From positions 248,001 through 312,000 of the forward strand of contig QANY01007891.1 in the NCBI GenBank assembly GCA_003255025.1: 64,000 nucleotides of DNA, in the 5' to 3' direction. The notes beneath the pieces are model-generated. The model saw nothing but the letters and a program-made list of their open reading frames with translations, had not been told where the DNA came from and ran no database searches. Source of the stretch: Datisca glomerata (taxonomy: Eukaryota; Streptophyta; Magnoliopsida; Cucurbitales; Datiscaceae). Shown in pieces: positions 11,060 through 22,095 of the stretch. Each line of letters opens with the position of its first letter. Position 1 is the stretch's first letter. Made by a program: the position numbers and the translations under genes.

Positions 11060-12365
11060 GACTTTATTTTCTTCAAGAGTAATTTTATTTGTTTTAGGTT
11101 TTTGCACTTTGGATAGAACTATTTTTTTTATTTCTTTTATGGAATGGTATTTTCTTTTTGGGACAAAAGTTCATGGAATGGTCTTGAACGTACATTCGCC
11201 ATTCGTTTCAATTATAATTTGCCAGTGGTAGGAAGTAATTACTGTTGAACTTGAAAACGAGAATGTTGTCTTTTTAATTGTTAGCTAATTGTCTTTCATG
11301 CATTGAGATTTTGATGGTCATTGTACAGTACAATCCTTATATTATGTACGTAAAACATGTACATATATATACCTAGTTTAGGTAACACCTATATCGTATA
11401 TGAGCGGTATTGTAGAATTTTCTAAGACTTTGAACACAGATTTATGCTATAAGAAACGAATAAGAGGTAATAGGTTCATGATAATGAAATCCTTTCAGGT
11501 AACAACGCATTAACCTAAGAAACTTTCAATTTAAATGAAAATGAATTATTATACCAAAAAGATTGACAAAAAAATTATAATATTAAAAAACTGCATTTAT
11601 GGTTTTAGGAAAATAAATCAAAATTCTCTTGTTCGTAAAATTTTTCTCTTTTTAAAAGGTGTGAAAACACTGTTATTTTTATCGTAAAAATTAATTATTT
11701 GTCTTCTGCGACGTGTTTATACAAAATGATTTAAATTATCTATTATATTTTATTTGATGCTATTTATTACAAAAAAATAAAGATAAATAATCTGAATACT
11801 TAATAAATTTGTATGATAAAAGAAATGCTCTGATAGAAGGAAAAAAACAGAAAATAAGAAAGGCTACCAATTAAAGAAACGATGCATCTCCACAATCCAT
11901 AGTCGCACCATAAAGTTATATATTCAAGTCATAACATACTCATTCCATTCCTTGCAGAGAGTTACAACTTTGTAAAAACATGGGAGAAAGAAAAGTAGAA
12001 TACCTAACATAAATAAACAATAAATCAAAAAAGTTTACCACATAATTAAACTTAGTTTCGTATAACCAAGAATCGGAAATAAAAAAAAGTCCTTTCCTCC
12101 AAGCTCTCTTAGAAATCTTATAAAAGCTAATGCAAATTTAAGAAGATTAAGAAATTAGTGAAAATTTAAGTATAATTAAATAAATGAAATCTCAATTTAA
12201 AGTGAGTAAACAGAATTCCATACTCGATATACATATAGAATTTTGTGAAAAGCCGTACATTCAAAACATATAATTCAAATAATCATAATTGTCATGTTAA
12301 AAAGAAAAGAAGAATAATGAAATGAAACTTCGTCAAAAGAATGAGAAATCGTCAATGTTTGAAAT
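11060..12365. other. 3' flank of the phosphatase gene and AT-rich intergenic
   Basis: The 3' UTR probably occupies the first 200 bases, which are T-rich, but no clear AATAAA is present. The rest is AT-rich with no recognisable coding, RNA or repeat feature. Confidence 0.5.
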
Positions 12366-13556
12366 CTACTCCCGGGTAATAGAAGTAGATTGGGGATTGT
12401 TATGAAATCTATGGATTTGTATGATAAGACATCTGGTCAAGCTGTCAATATTCAGAAAAGCCTCATTGTATTCAGCGCGAATACTCTTGTTAATGTTAAA
12501 AATGATCTGACTAGCTTCTTTGGTCTTAGTAATGCAATTTCTCTTGTCAAATCATTGATCATTAAATCGGTATTTGGCCTTAATAAGAGACATAATTTTA
12601 ATTGTATTTATGAGAAAGTTGTATCTAAAATCTCTAGTTGGTCAAAAAAAATTATTTTGCAATATGGTAGAGAAGTTCTCATAAAGGCTGTGACTTTTTC
12701 TATGCCCAATTATGCTATGACTTGCTTTAAAATTCTAATTTCTATTTGTCAGAAAATTTGTAGTAAAGTGACTGACTATTGGTGGAATAGCACTCCCTTC
12801 AAGAAATGTATTCACTGGGGAGTTTGGTCTTAGCTTCTTCAACCCAACAGTAATGGTGGTATTGGTTTTGGGGATTTGGAGGCTTTTAACCTTGCATTAT
12901 TAGCTAAACAATGTTGGAGATTATTCAAGAATCCTTCGCTGTTGTTGTTCAAGGTGTTAAAAAGCAAGTATTTCCATAATTCTGAGTTCATGGATGCTAA
13001 ATTAGGGAGACGTCCCTCTTGGGCTTGGAGGAGCATTTTGAAAGGGAGGAATCTCCGTAGGAATGGTTTGCGATGATCAGTGGGCAATGGTGCGAGTATC
13101 AATATTTGGGAAAATCCGTGGATTCCTAGACATATCACTTTCAAATCCATTACTTCTAGGCGTCCCCTTTATTCTAGTGTTAGACGTTTGCTGCTTCCGA
13201 ACGGTTTGGGTTGGAATCAGGATCTCATTAATTCTACGTTTCTACCTGTGGATGCTAAGGCCATTTGTGCTATCCCTATTAGAAGGTTTAACCGTGAAGA
13301 TGAGATTATTTGGCATTTTGAAAATAAGGGTTGCTACTCAATTAAATCGAGTTATCGGTTGACAGTTGATTTTTCAATACGGGTCGATTAGGAAAAAGAA
13401 AACCGGTTGGTTCCTCTAATTCATCTTGAAATAATTTCATCTGGAAGAATTTATGGAGATTAAAGATTCCTCCAAAATACGTAAACTTCATGTGGCGTCT
13501 TCTTAATGATTATTTGGCTTGCAAGAGTAATTTGGTTAACACTTCCTTTTATTGAC
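12366..13556 (+). mobile_element. LINE (non-LTR retrotransposon) fragment, truncated at both ends
   Basis: The segment encodes the C-terminal third of a plant L1-type ORF2. It has the post-catalytic RT part (GQAVNIQKSL, WSKKIILQYGREVLIKAV, MPNYAMTCF, IHWGVWS), then the conserved LINE region GGIGFGDLEAFNLALLAKQC and WRSILKGRNL, then SVGNGASINIWENPWIP. It ends in the zinc-finger RVT domain (NLWRLKIPPKYVNFMWRLL near 13443-13500). The catalytic RT palm and endonuclease are missing on the left, and RNase H and poly(A) on the right. In-frame stops and shifts (near 12833 and 13076) mark it as dead. It ends abruptly against the gypsy element. Confidence 0.88.
12390..13553 (+). pseudogene. LINE ORF2 fragment (RT thumb plus zf-RVT)
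   Basis: At least two frames are needed: 12390-12833, then 12836-13076 with the overlapping frame 13080-13391, then a further piece to about 13553. The conserved Trp-rich and Gly-rich motifs are in the correct ORF2 order. Nothing suggests a host function. Confidence 0.8.
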
Positions 13557-13569
13557 TTTCTCGAAACAT

Positions 13570-15061
13570 AACAGTATCATATTTCGTGAGTAACATTTTC
13601 CATTTAGCAATTCACCCAAAAAGAGATGGCTTTCCAAAGATATACTTGATTGGGTCCATATTCAAAATTAACCAAGTGGTATGGTATAACATGTACTGTC
13701 TAAGTCGATGAGCAACCCAGGCTAATGCACAACACATTTTCTCCAACATTGAATAATCAGCCTCATAGTTTGTGAACCTTTTACTTAAATAGTATTGCTT
13801 GTTCTTTCCTTCCAGAGGCATCGTGCTTACCAAGTACGCAACCCATGGATTTTTTTGTTACTGTAAGATACAAAATGAGTGGACGCTCGAGAGTTGGAGG
13901 AAGAAATATATGCATATTTTGTAAGTATTGCTTGTTCTTCTCAAAAGCATTTTGGCAATCATCATTCCATCCTTTTGTATCACTTTTGCAGAGAAGCTTA
14001 AAGATATGTTCATAAGTCATAGTTAGCTGTGTGATGGACCAGGCTATGTAATTTAATCTCCCTAAGAAACCTCTAACTTCTTTTTGAGTTTGAGGTGGTG
14101 GCATATCAATGATGGATCAAACCTTGTCAGTGTCAACTTTTATTCCCTCCTTGCTCACGACAAAGCCAAGTAGTTTCTCTGAAGATGTTGTGTACACTTT
14201 GTCGGGTTAAGCTTTAACTAGAATTTTCTCAACCGTTCAAATAGTTCCCGCAGAGTGATGGTGTGATCTTCCCCTTGATGGGATTTGGCGATCATGTAAT
14301 CAACGTACCCTTCGATTTATTTATGCATCATATCATGAAACAATGTTACCATTACCCGTTGATAAGTTGCCCCTGCATTCTTTTGACCAATTGGCATAAA
14401 TTTATAACAAAATGTACCCCATAAAGTTATAAAAGTGGTATTTTCATGGTATTCAGGAGCCATTTTGATTTGGTTATACCCCAAAAAACCATCCATGAAA
14501 GAGAAGGTTGAATGTCCTGCAACGTCATCTACTAAAACATCGATATTGGGTAATAGAAAACTATTCTTAGGGCTTGCCCGATTTAAGTCTCTATAATCGA
14601 TGCACATCTTTACTTTCCCATTTTTATTCGGCACATGACTATGTTAGTAACCCATTCAGGATATTTTGCTACTTCTAGAAAACTTGCATCTACTTTCTTT
14701 CTAACTTCTTCTTTGATCTGTATCAACATGTCTTGTGTCATTTTCCGTAACTTTTGTCGCAATGTTTACTTTCGGGCATAAGAGAAAAATGATGGACCAC
14801 GATATCAATGTTTAAACTTGGCATATCCTGGTAAGACCATGAAAATATGTCCATACTCTCCTTGAGTAAATCAATTAATTGTTGGCAGCATTCGCTTGTC
14901 ATAGAAGTGCCAATTTGAACTTCTTTTTTCTCTCCATCCAATCCCAAATTTATCACATTCGTTAACTCTTGATAAGGTTGAGTCATTTTATCATCATCTT
15001 CTATAATTATTAACATTTTTGGAGATGGTTCAAAATTATCTTCGTCACTTTCATCTGACAC
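13570..15061 (-). pseudogene. gypsy RT-RNase H pseudogene
   Basis: RT motifs run in order: CIDYRDLNRA, FSFMDGFLGYNQIKMAPE, TLWGTFCYKFMPIGQKNAG, YVDYMIAKS, the connection MPPPQTQKEVRGFLGRLNYI, and RNase H (SKRFTNYEADYSMLEKMCCA). The catalytic YVDD box is YVDY here (plus-strand positions 14296-14307), so polymerase activity is lost. Stops separate the RT, connection and RNase H stretches. RNase H ends early near 13570. Confidence 0.85.
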
Positions 15062-15390
15062 TACGCTAAGAATGAGATTGTCGAAGATATTGCTTATGCT
15101 ATTATTTTCAAAATCAATGTTCTCAAACCTGAATCAGATTATTGAATGAAAGGAAGGCGAAAAAAGAAAATAAACAATGCATGAGTATGAACAATATTTC
15201 AGAAAAAAGTAGACATAAAGAGGAAGAAAAAAGAGAGACCGAAATTGTATTTATCATTAATGGAGGGAAACAAAACAAGTTTTTAGAATTTCATTCAAAG
15301 AGATGGCATGAAACAGATGAAAATGTATGCCCACAACAATGAAATTCCTAATACATTGGGCAGAATCATTAGAAATTTGGTATTATCACA

Positions 15391-16683
15391 TTACTCTTTA
15401 AAATTCTCAAGAAGCACTGACAGCTCGATGGCATCCCAATTGTTAAGCTCATGATCTGAATCGTATAGAGAAACCAAGTGTTCTGTACTTGCACTTGATG
15501 ATTTTTCCAATATTGCGGATATTGAAAGCTGGGCGATATCATCATCAAGGTCGTAATGCTCTACTATAACTGGTTCTTCGAATGAAATTCTCCCACTTCT
15601 GAAAGATTCAGAAATATGAGGTATGATTGCCATTTTCATATCAAATTCCCTATTTTCGAGCATATCAATCCTCTTTTATTTCTTTTGAACTTCCACTCTC
15701 CGTCTATCAGCCTTGGTCAGTCTATATCCAAGCTCAAACCTTTGCTCATTCTTGTCCCAATCGATTAACTTATTTATGCCTTGATACTCACTCCTGAATC
15801 ATTTGCCTGGCTTGTACCCCCCTTTTATTATCAACTTTGCCACCATCTGAGATACTTTTGATAGGCTTGGCGCTAGATCGAGTTTCCCACTTGCAACAAA
15901 TGTGGTGTTTGTAATCTCAAATGAGCACTCCAATGATTTTTCTGCATGGTGGCCGACTTTGATACTAGTAAATCTTCTTCCCCATATATACAAATGAGTT
16001 TATGATCCATTATAAATTTAAACTTATTATGTAAGAAAGACGGTACTGCCCCAACAGAGTGAATCCATGGTCGACTTAAAAGAAACATGTATGTTGGAGT
16101 TATGTCCATTACTTGAAAATCAATATTGAATAGGCATGGCCCGATTCGGATTTATATCTTTATCTCTCTGATTACTTCTCTTCGGGTACCATCGGATGCT
16201 CTTACTATCATCATACTCAACCGCATATGTGTCGCATCCATAATGAGCTTGCTAGTGTGGATCTTGGTATTACATTTAGAGATGAGCCGTTATCAATCAA
16301 TACTTTTGCAACAACATAATTCTTACATTTCACGGATATATGTAGAGCTCTGGTGTATCCAGTACCATCGGTAACAATTTCATTATATGTGAAAGTGATA
16401 AGATTTGGTACGATAATATTTTCATAATTCCACTCGACTTTTCCACCGTAATGTCACGATGGACATATGCTTGATTCAAAACCTTCAATAATGCTTGGCG
16501 ATACGGTTCAGAATTAAGAAAAAGTGGTAACATAATTCGAGCAGGTAAGCGGTTAAGTTGTTTAATCACCTTATACTTGCTTTGCTTGATGAGCTTAAGA
16601 AATTCACATACTTCTTCAGACACTGCTCTTTCTTTCTTTTTACCTCTCATTATATCTGGGTCCATCACTTGGCTGCTGTACAT
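15391..16683 (-). pseudogene. gypsy protease and inter-domain pseudogene
   Basis: Minus-strand stretches 16683-16330, 16109-15799 and 15663-15391 match the Tat/Ogre spacer and protease neighbourhood. They include EFLKLIKQSKYKVIKQLNRL, LLSRPWIHSVGAVPSFLHNK, KFIMDHKLICIYGEEDLLV and FDMKMAIIPHIS. The frame shifts between stretches. The protease active-site Asp motif itself was not clearly located. Confidence 0.7.
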
Positions 16684-16900
16684 CTCTTTTTGGTGCTCAT
16701 GACCATTGTCGCTTTCTTTGGCTTTCCCTTTCCTTTGCCTTTCAAACTCTCACTTTTATCCATTTTCAAAACATCTGGCGTGTAGCATTAGTCAGTCCTC
16801 ACCGTCCCACTTACTCCCAAAATATTAGTTATAGGGAGATCGAGGTCTGACAGATTAGCGCTTGAGTTTTGTCGTTACTGCTTGCAATAATCTCATATCT

Positions 16901-18140
16901 TTACCTCCATGGTACTACTCTTGAATCTTTGTAAGCAAATGCGCCCGGTATTTGGATGGTCATGGGGGTCGAAGCATGAGACATAATGGTCCGAGTTGAA
17001 TTTTCCTCATAATGTATTATGGGAGTTTTTAGGATATAGGATGGCACTTCAACATTTACTTCAGACGATTCTTTAGTTATCGTGAGGACTAAAGAGTCAT
17101 TTTCCTGGTGTTCCCTTCCTCCTTTATGGCTTACTGTATTTATCTTTGCATCCAATAACCTTTGCACTTCCATTTTAAAATCAGCACATTCCTCAATTGT
17201 ATGCCGAGTCACATTCTTATGAAATAAGCAATCAAAGTCATGCATGTACTTCCTAGAAATGCCTTCATCCTCTAAGCGTGTTGGGTAGAAATATCCCACT
17301 TTAGAAAGAAGATGGAAAAGTATTTCCATTGGCGTGCTCACATCTGCCACATCCTTCTTTTCATATGAAAAAGATTCCTCAATTGCGTTTAAGGCGCATG
17401 ATTCCCATGATTTGGTAAATGGTTGGAATTGATATATGAGTTCTCATTGGACTTTGGAAATTCAACTGTCCAGCCTTAATCAATGCATGTACTCTACCTT
17501 TTGATGTTGTGTAATTCTCAGTCGAATGTCCCACTGTCCCAGCATGATAATCACAATGAGCAGTCTAATCATACCATCTTGGGTATGGTGGCTGGAGAGG
17601 TTCATCAGGAATTGACATCAATTGATTATTTCGTATCAATTGTGGTAAGAGTTCCGTATATAACATGGGGATTGGATCATATTGGAGAAAACATTGATTA
17701 TTTCTATTTCCCCTTAGAGGCTGATCAACCTGACGAACATTTTACTGGTGAGTCGGTGGTCTGAAATCGGGTCTTGGGTTGTTTTGAAATGTTGATTATT
17801 GAGAGTGATAATTGTACAAAATTTATGAGGTATTTTTCACATATGATGTCACAGATTTGGCCTTTCACTATACTTTCGAAATCCCGGCCTGGGTTCGTAG
17901 CTTGCGATGAGTACTCAAAATTGATCGTTTGTACATCCCCTTCTATTCGCTTCAACAACGACCCTTTTTACGGGTGATGTATTTGATACAACTTCGGAAA
18001 TTCTTTCATTCTTTACTCCATATTCAATCCTTCACCAATAATGTTAGAGAAATTGTTTGAAGCGTTTTCAATTATCCTATCATATAATGGAGATCTTAAG
18101 GTGTTAATAAATATTACGGCCATCTCCTTTTAGACAAGGA
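16901..18140 (-). pseudogene. gypsy gag pseudogene
   Basis: The minus-strand stretch at 17350-16901 encodes a gag C-terminal part with a zinc-knuckle-like Cys-X2-His-X5-His-X4-Cys (plus-strand 17186-17230). The upstream part near 18120-17960 encodes INTLKSPLYDRIIENASNNF, a conserved Tat/Ogre gag phrase. Stops interrupt it in several places. It breaks off near 18140-18160 at the copia LTR insertion. Confidence 0.72.
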
Positions 18141-18160
18141 GAATGTACCTGAGCAGCTAA

Positions 18161-20379
18161 TGCTGGTCGTCGCGGTGCGTGCGCGGCGGAAGCGTGTGGC
18201 GCGTGGCCATTTAAAAAATTAAACTTTTAATAAAAAAATGAATCTTTTAACAAAACAAAACTTATGCAACGCCACGATAATCAAATAAAACTTTTTATTG
18301 AAAACTTTTTTCAATAAGTCAGGATCTATTATATATTTATACATTAAATCTACAACATACAATATTAGGAATCATATATCTTATAATCATAATCAAGCGT
18401 CATTGCAAAATCGATCGATCATCCATCTCACGAAACCGTTCCAATGATCAGTAGACTCCGAGATCCACACCAAGATCTTTCAAGTCAATCCTCAACGCAC
18501 TAGGATGTGTGTGGGCACGTAGTACATTATAAGACACATTTTCTGTCTCTAGATGTTCTCAACACATGAAATCTAGAGATTTACTGAGAATGACTTTTGT
18601 GAGACGATTCTCTAAAAAAACATGATGACTTTTAGAGATTTGATTAATTATTAATCATAGATAAAAATCACTCTGAGGTCCACAACCCAATTCTCTGATT
18701 GATCAACTGATGATCTGATCAACTCAGGCCATTCGAATAAAATCTCTATTTTATTCTAAATAATGGCATATAAGATATTTAGAGATAATTAAAAAATTAA
18801 TATTTAATTTTAAATTTCCCAATACAGCAGGACCCACTGTATAATGGTGCACAACTGTAGTGCCACCTAGCACTTTGTGTCACGCCACACTACAATGACG
18901 TGTGGCACTGCAGAGTTACATGCCTACTGTTATAGTGCCACGTGGCACTACAGTAGTCCATGGTGATCTATGATTCTCAGTCATTGATCGACTCGTGATA
19001 GTTAGTGTAAATTTAAAAATTTATTTTAATCAGATAAATATCTAGATATTAGTTAATTTAAAATTAATATATCTGATTATCTCTATTAACTAACTTATTT
19101 GTTATGTAATAAATAACAGATTTAGTTGACTCAAATTATTCTCTAATAATAATTTAATTATCTAATTTCACAAATTAGATATTCCGTCTCACTTATTGAT
19201 AATTAAAAAAATAATCGATAAATATTTATATATAAATTCCAAAAATCATGTATATATAATTCAAGTAATTAATTTTTAATTAATTAATCATACATAATTA
19301 TCTCATAACTATGTACTTGCCTTAGAATAAAAAAATTCATTTACAAGTTAGCCTTTTCTCATGTCTTGAAATATTCACACCCTAGACTGCATAGTATAGA
19401 GGTAACTTAGAGATGATGCACCTATAATCCAAAGCTTCAATAAATCAGATTATTAATTAAACTCTTTAATTAAATAATTTTATTTATTAATTTCATTATT
19501 ACTCCATTATATATATTAAATTGAACTCATAATGATTATAGAATGTATTTACAAAGTATTCTCATGTAGTCCGCTAATATAATCAATTCATGTAGTTTTA
19601 CTCTAATTATTGGTTCATAAATTAGAATGGTCAAAATTATAGTTTTACCCTTTTAATTAACTCTAGATCCTTAAGTACCATTAATTTACTAGTGAATGAC
19701 TAATTTATAATCTTATTATGAATTTAGAGCTCAATAACCATTCAGTTTAAAAATTAACATTCAAAAGAACTAATATTTGATCCGTTAAGAAATCTTGGAT
19801 TTCAAATATTCTAAGATCATGTTCCCAGCCATCCATATCGCTGAATTTCCAAAACAAAAGTCATTAGCCTGTTTTACAAATAAATCTTAACGAGTGAATC
19901 AAAAGATCCAGTAGACATGTATATGAGTTTATGACTACTCAGGATTCAGACTGATTTATATATGATTATCAAATTGATGTGTATTAAATCTTTATTATAA
20001 ACGGAAAATTGATAAAGATATTAATTCACATCGGTCTAGTCATATATAATCTCATTATATAAAGTACCTTCACTAAGATACCTATCAATATCAATGATCT
20101 GGATCTAGATCACACGAATGCTTATTGAACCGTACTGGCAACCATTCATTAAAGATTCCATACTTTAATATGTTACTGAAAATTTTATTCATTATTTATT
20201 ATCTTAATCCTCTCATCCTAATACAAGATTATAGTCTGATTAATGAATATGGAGTTTTCAGATATTTAAATAAATTATTCAATAATAATTTAAAAGAACA
20301 ATTATAAGAAAAATGTATTCCTCTTTAAATTTCATATCAAAATATCAATACACATGCTTTGAGGGCATAAATTCTAACA
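18161..20379 (-). repeat. copia LTR (E1/E3 family), minus orientation, 2219 bp
   Basis: On the plus strand it runs from tgctgg to ctaaca, the inverted form of TGTTAG...CCAGCA. It is homologous along its length, in reverse, to the LTR at 34651-36812. Shared marks are the GC-rich end (gcgcgtggccattt here against aaatggcctcgcgccaca there), the gtgccacgtggcac palindrome cluster, and the start ttatgccctcaaa..catgtgtattgat. It interrupts the gypsy gag at 18160, showing that it is younger than that element. Confidence 0.88.
18830..18970. promoter_or_regulatory. palindrome cluster with CACGTG (G-box) core in LTR
   Basis: The perfect 18-bp palindrome tagtgccacgtggcacta lies at 18933-18950, among several related half copies (gtgccacctagcac, gacgtgtggcactg). 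CACGTGGC is a G-box/ABRE-type plant element. A similar but mutated cluster occurs at 36010-36140 in the sister LTR. A role in LTR transcription is inferred. Confidence 0.5.
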
Positions 20380-20530
20380 ATCTCCTACTTGCCCTAAAGA
20401 AAATATGGCATTTCTCTTAATCTCATGTTACGCATGTGAGCCTCAAATAATTTCGAGGGAAGTGTCTTGGTAAAAGGATCAGCCAGGTTCTGATCTGACG
20501 CTCTCTACGTAATAGTCACATCCCCTTGAG
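20380..20530 (-). pseudogene. copia 3' pol stub next to the minus LTR
   Basis: The minus strand reads DVTIT then ADPFTKTLPSKLFEAHM, the usual end of copia RNase H. A purine tract (gcaagtaggaga) comes before the LTR start at 20379. It parallels 34500-34650 of element E1. Only this 150-base stub of the internal region remains; the rest of pol and gag is gone. Confidence 0.75.
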
Positions 20531-22095
20531 GTGCATGGTGCCAGCGGCAGCTGTGGCTGGCCGACGGTAATAGGTGGTGGTAGGATAGTCCTATTGTTGG
20601 TGGCTACTGTTGTCACATTTGAGGAAGTTTCACAGAAACCCTGATACCAACTTACCCTATCACCGCAAAATTTGATGATGACACTATCTTTTTCTATTAT
20701 CTTTTTAACATTTTAAATTAATTATTAATTATTAATTTTATAAAAATTAGAAATGAATAGGTTGATTGGATTTGACCCAAGTTTGATCGAATCAAATAAA
20801 ATGTTTATTTCACTAAGTCAAAGTCAACTATTTTTAAAAGGATAATTATAGAAATTAATTTTAATTAAGAAAAATAGTTTTTTCTAATTAAATAGGATTT
20901 TGTTCAAAACTTGAAGATTGTGAAGATGTACATCAGGAGGAGAAGACAATACTTGAGACATATGTATTCTTGAAGTTCGCTTTGTAATTTTATTTTTTTA
21001 TTTCAAGGGCTGTAACTTACAAATACCAAATAGTCTCTCTGTCCATTATTATTTTATTTAATATTTGAATAATTGTTTTAATTGTTATTCTTGATAATAT
21101 ATCTGTGCATTAGTCAATCACATGCCATACATGGAAATCTCACACAGCTTTATTTGATCATGGATCTCATCAGTAGTAACATTATTTATTAAGATTGTCC
21201 TAATATGTTTATATGTATTATTTTATGAAATCAATAGCATGTAAACTGCTAGGTTTTAATTAGTTAAAACTTGGCAATCACACCACACTAAGGGCTATAG
21301 TAACCTTTAGGATAATCGACTTTAGTAAAAGAATTTTATTAAAGTTTGGTGAATATAATTAATTAGTTAATCTATGTTCACCTAATTATGACTTAGACGC
21401 TTTAGAAGGTTAAATGAACTTAGACCAATGAGATTGGTATAGCTGATTATTAAATATTCATAGAGTTATTATTTTAATCAATGATTAACTTAAAATTAAT
21501 TAATTAGTTAAAAATGAAAACACATAATCCTAAAATAGTGAGTGGGAGAAGGTTGACATATCAATGTAACATATGGTCTCCATCATTAGTACAACACCGT
21601 GAGGTACAGTAAGGGTCTCGAGATGACTTTGTTTTCATCCCCCTAATGAAGGTTTCGAGCTGTACCAATACCAAAGTTGGAATTCTTAATAAGATAGGAG
21701 GAAGTGATGTAGTTTAATTTTGGCCGACCCTAAGGCGACATATTCTAATGAAGTCACAGAATCTGAAATGATGGGTTACTCTCACAAAGTCACAATTAAG
21801 TTTTCATGTGGATAGTTGTGACTTGACCGAACAAGCGATACCTTATTGTTGAAAGAGAAAATATGAGATATTTTAAGTTTTAATTGATAAGGATGAGAGT
21901 GTCTCATTGACAGTCAGGTCAATCTGACTAACCCTAGGGCAACACATTAATCATTAAGTTATTTTGTCGTGATTAGTAAATTTTAAATTTGTACGTTTAT
22001 TATGTTGCATTCATGTATCACGTTTACTTTTCAAATTCTAGATATTTATCAATTATATTGAATCTCATATGTTCTAAATTTCAGTTATCATTATT
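20531..22095. other. non-coding; probable retrotransposon leader on the right
   Basis: No coding similarity was seen. Bases 20640-20670 contain ccctgataccaactt, which on the minus strand is a weak match to a Met-tRNA primer site (ttggtatcaggg). The LTR that should adjoin it was not recognised. Bases about 21160-22095 precede E1 gag and resemble an untranslated copia leader in position and style. A full 5' LTR for E1 was not found here. Confidence 0.4.

Larger units (their letters stand above)
13566..18160 (-). mobile_element. Ty3/gypsy retrotransposon (Tat/Ogre type), minus strand, partial
   Basis: Reading leftward on the minus strand there are gag (about 18140-16900), a linker with Ogre-type motifs, protease (near 16100-15800), RT (about 15060-13850) and the start of RNase H (13833-13570). 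Integrase and both LTRs are missing. The gag side is cut at 18160 by a copia LTR and the RNase H side ends at the LINE fragment. Characteristic phrases of the Tat/Ogre lineage are FSWSYQDMPSLNIDIVVHH, MCIDYRDLNRASPK, GNSI-type protease context, and FCYKFMPIGQKNAGATYQR. Many stops and frame changes are present. Confidence 0.88.

Noticed and set aside
20640..20670. Minus-strand primer-binding site ttggtatcaggg
   Set aside because: The match is imperfect and no LTR end was recognised next to it, so it is kept only as a remark.
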